From: Flavobacterium sp. CFS9
GTDB lineage: Bacteria; Bacteroidota; Bacteroidia; Flavobacteriales; Flavobacteriaceae
Assembly (NCBI RefSeq): GCF_041154745.1
Contig: NZ_AP031573.1
Location: forward strand, 4,278,001-4,342,000
Reading direction: 5' to 3'
Length of the DNA: 64,000 nucleotides
Below the pieces are notes generated by a model. The model was given only the letters and a program-made list of their open reading frames with translations, searched no databases and was not told the origin of the DNA. Both the position numbers and the translations under genes were made by a program. Shown piece after piece: positions 62,510 through 64,000 of this stretch (position 1 is its first letter; each line of letters starts with the position of its first letter).

Positions 62510-64000
62510 ATGAATACAATTGCTGAGCATATTGCAGATTTTTTAAAAGAATACCCGCCATTTGATAATTTAACTTTTCAGGAATTATCGGATATCGCAA
62601 CGAATATTCGTGTTATTAATTTAGAAAAACATGCCGTATTATTTCAAAACAATGACCTGCTTCATGACAGCTTTTATGTTGTGGCTTCAGGTGTTGTGAA
62701 TCTGACCACAATTGCAGATGCTGAGGAAACCATTATTAATAAATGTCATGAAGGTGATATTTTTGGATTACGCCCGTTTTTTGCCAAGAATAACTATATG
62801 ATGACGGCTAAAGCTCGTGAAGAAAGTATTATTTATGCTATTCCAATCGCAGTTTTCAGACCATTTGTTGCCAATAATTCAGACGTTTTGAATTTTCTAT
62901 TGGAGAGTTTTGCAGTAAACTCAAGACATGCAAAGGACAATGTAAACTCTAACGGGAAATTGATTTCTGACACTGCTTTTTATGTAGATCAGCAGTCAGA
63001 AATGCAGTACATTCAATCTTTGGCCTATAATAATTCGCCTTTAACAACTGAATCCAACCAGATTATCAAAGATGTTGCTATTTTAATGACTGAATCTATG
63101 GTTGATAATGTTGTGATCTGTGAAAAAAACAATCCAATTGGTATTGTAACCAATGCCGATTTATCTTCAAAAATTGCTACGGGCCGCTATCCTATCACTG
63201 AAACGATTGATAAGATTATGTCTTCGCCAGTAGTTACGGTTATTGAAAATGTTTCTTTGGCCGAAGCACAATTACTCATGTTGAAACACAACGTTACTCA
63301 TTTATGTGTTACCAAAGACGGTACAAGTAAATCTGCTGTAAAAGGAATTATTTCTGAGCATGATTTAATTGTGGCTCAGGCTAGTAACCCTGGTGTTTTG
63401 ATTAAAGAAGTTAAGCGTTCTCAGTTACCAAAAGATCTAAAACAAATACGCGATCGTTTGTCTGATTTAATTCAGAATTCGATTCAGAAAAATATTCCAA
63501 TTTCGCACGTTAGTAATATTGCAAGCGAAATTAATTTAGCTATCATTAAGCGTGCTGTAGAGCTGTCTATTTTGGATTTGGGCTCCCCTCCTGCTCGTTT
63601 TGCATGGTTAAGCATTGGTAGTCAGGGGCGTAAGGAGCAGCTTCTCCTTACGGACCAGGATAGTATCCTGATTTTTGAGGACGTAGCACCGGACAAGTAC
63701 AGAGAGGTAAAAGATTACTTTTTAAGGCTGGCCAAAAGAACCACTTCGATCTTAGAAAAAGTAGGTTATGAACTTTGTCCAAACGGGCATATGGGAAGTA
63801 ATATGCTTTGGTGTAAATCATTGACTGACTGGACGAAACAATACAACAGCTGGATGAATACTCCAGGTGAAAACAGTAATGATTTGAGCAGTATTTTCTT
63901 TGATTATGAGATTGTTTTTGGAGAACCAAAAATTGAAGAAGTGATCGAGAACGTGATCTTTAAAAATGCGGTAAACAATACGTTGTTTTTTGATTTTTTA
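62510..64000 (+). CDS. cNMP/CBS/DUF294 nucleotidyltransferase-like signalling protein (runs off the right edge)
   Basis: 497 codons are visible, open to the last base. An N-terminal cNMP-binding barrel (about 25-125; FYVVASGVVNLTT, GDIFGLRPFF) is followed by two CBS motifs (about 170-300; MTESMVDNVVICEKNNPIGIVTNADL, IMSSPVVTVIENVSL). A DUF294-type domain contains SIGSQGRKEQLLLTDQDS, the GlnD-like nucleotidyltransferase motif. It likely senses a nucleotide or redox state in the cytosol; DNA polymerase epsilon-like exonuclease genes often follow in this family. This flank belongs to the host chromosome. Confidence 0.85.
   Translation, partial: MNTIAEHIADFLKEYPPFDNLTFQELSDIATNIRVINLEKHAVLFQNNDLLHDSFYVVASGVVNLTTIADAEETIINKCHEGDIFGLRPFFAKNNYMMTAKAREESIIYAIPIAVFRPFVANNSDVLNFLLESFAVNSRHAKDNVNSNGKLISDTAFYVDQQSEMQYIQSLAYNNSPLTTESNQIIKDVAILMTESMVDNVVICEKNNPIGIVTNADLSSKIATGRYPITETIDKIMSSPVVTVIENVSLAEAQLLMLKHNVTHLCVTKDGTSKSAVKGIISEHDLIVAQASNPGVLIKEVKRSQLPKDLKQIRDRLSDLIQNSIQKNIPISHVSNIASEINLAIIKRAVELSILDLGSPPARFAWLSIGSQGRKEQLLLTDQDSILIFEDVAPDKYREVKDYFLRLAKRTTSILEKVGYELCPNGHMGSNMLWCKSLTDWTKQYNSWMNTPGENSNDLSSIFFDYEIVFGEPKIEEVIENVIFKNAVNNTLFFDFL

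Overview
The window is AT-rich DNA from a member of the Bacteroidota, most likely Flavobacterium. Three things support this. Promoters follow the TTG-N19-TAnnTTTG pattern. Many exported proteins end in a lipobox cysteine followed by S/N-D-D, which resembles the surface-lipoprotein export signal of this phylum. The families themselves are flavobacterial (DUF4465, DUF885, DUF4256, truncated Crp/Fnr regulators, tandem surface lipoproteins). Most of the window is ordinary chromosome: a proline dehydrogenase tail, an outer-membrane porin, an ABC exporter, two tRNA-Val genes, nucleoside phosphorylases, serine hydrolases, a fused 2-oxoacid dehydrogenase E1, RNA helicases, NDH-2, MscS and an MFS drug pump.

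Region by region. 1-4,000: proline catabolism, porin and ABC exporter. 4,022-7,565: two near-identical tRNA-Val(UAC) genes with duplicated promoter and terminator, flanking a degenerate tRNA-like scar, a large inverted repeat, an adenylate-kinase paralogue, a Crp regulator and a Rossmann-fold dehydrogenase. 7,800-13,300: DeoD, a broken NTF2-like gene abutting a DJ-1/PfpI gene that lacks its N-terminus, an esterase/serine-hydrolase pair and a PQQ-type propeller. 13,750-16,230: kdpA without kdpB or kdpC, preceded by two identical palindromes, then an XRE regulator. 18,030-23,580: a cobalamin riboswitch followed by three paralogous PKD-type surface lipoproteins and a DUF4465 lipoprotein. This looks like a corrinoid-capture operon with no TonB receptor in it. 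23,667-39,976: mixed metabolic genes, including a zinc-finger/FAD monooxygenase fusion, an autoregulated ArsR operon and a five-gene run around an orphan binding protein. 40,148-54,450: mostly housekeeping genes.

The most interesting part is 55,379-62,213. About 6.8 kb lies between two dif-like XerC/XerD sites that share the same 6-bp core (TTTATA). Inside are about 16 tightly packed minus-strand genes: a Rep-like protein, a coiled-coil protein, a Cys-rich protein, a small HTH protein, a candidate capsid protein, a P5-like peptidoglycan hydrolase, and seven or eight very small or one-helix membrane proteins. I find no integrase, transposase or packaging ATPase. The best reading is a temperate, probably membrane-containing, icosahedral ssDNA phage that integrates by borrowing the host XerCD/dif system. 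It is comparable to Obscuriviridae (phi48:2/Omtje-like) or Finnlakeviridae (FLiP). Several of its genes are under 60 codons and easily missed. The left flank (54,460-55,378) holds decayed coding fragments, repeats and an extra copy of the host XerD arm, which suggests repeated integrations at dif.

All family calls are from reading the sequence by eye. No database search, structure prediction or skew calculation was run.
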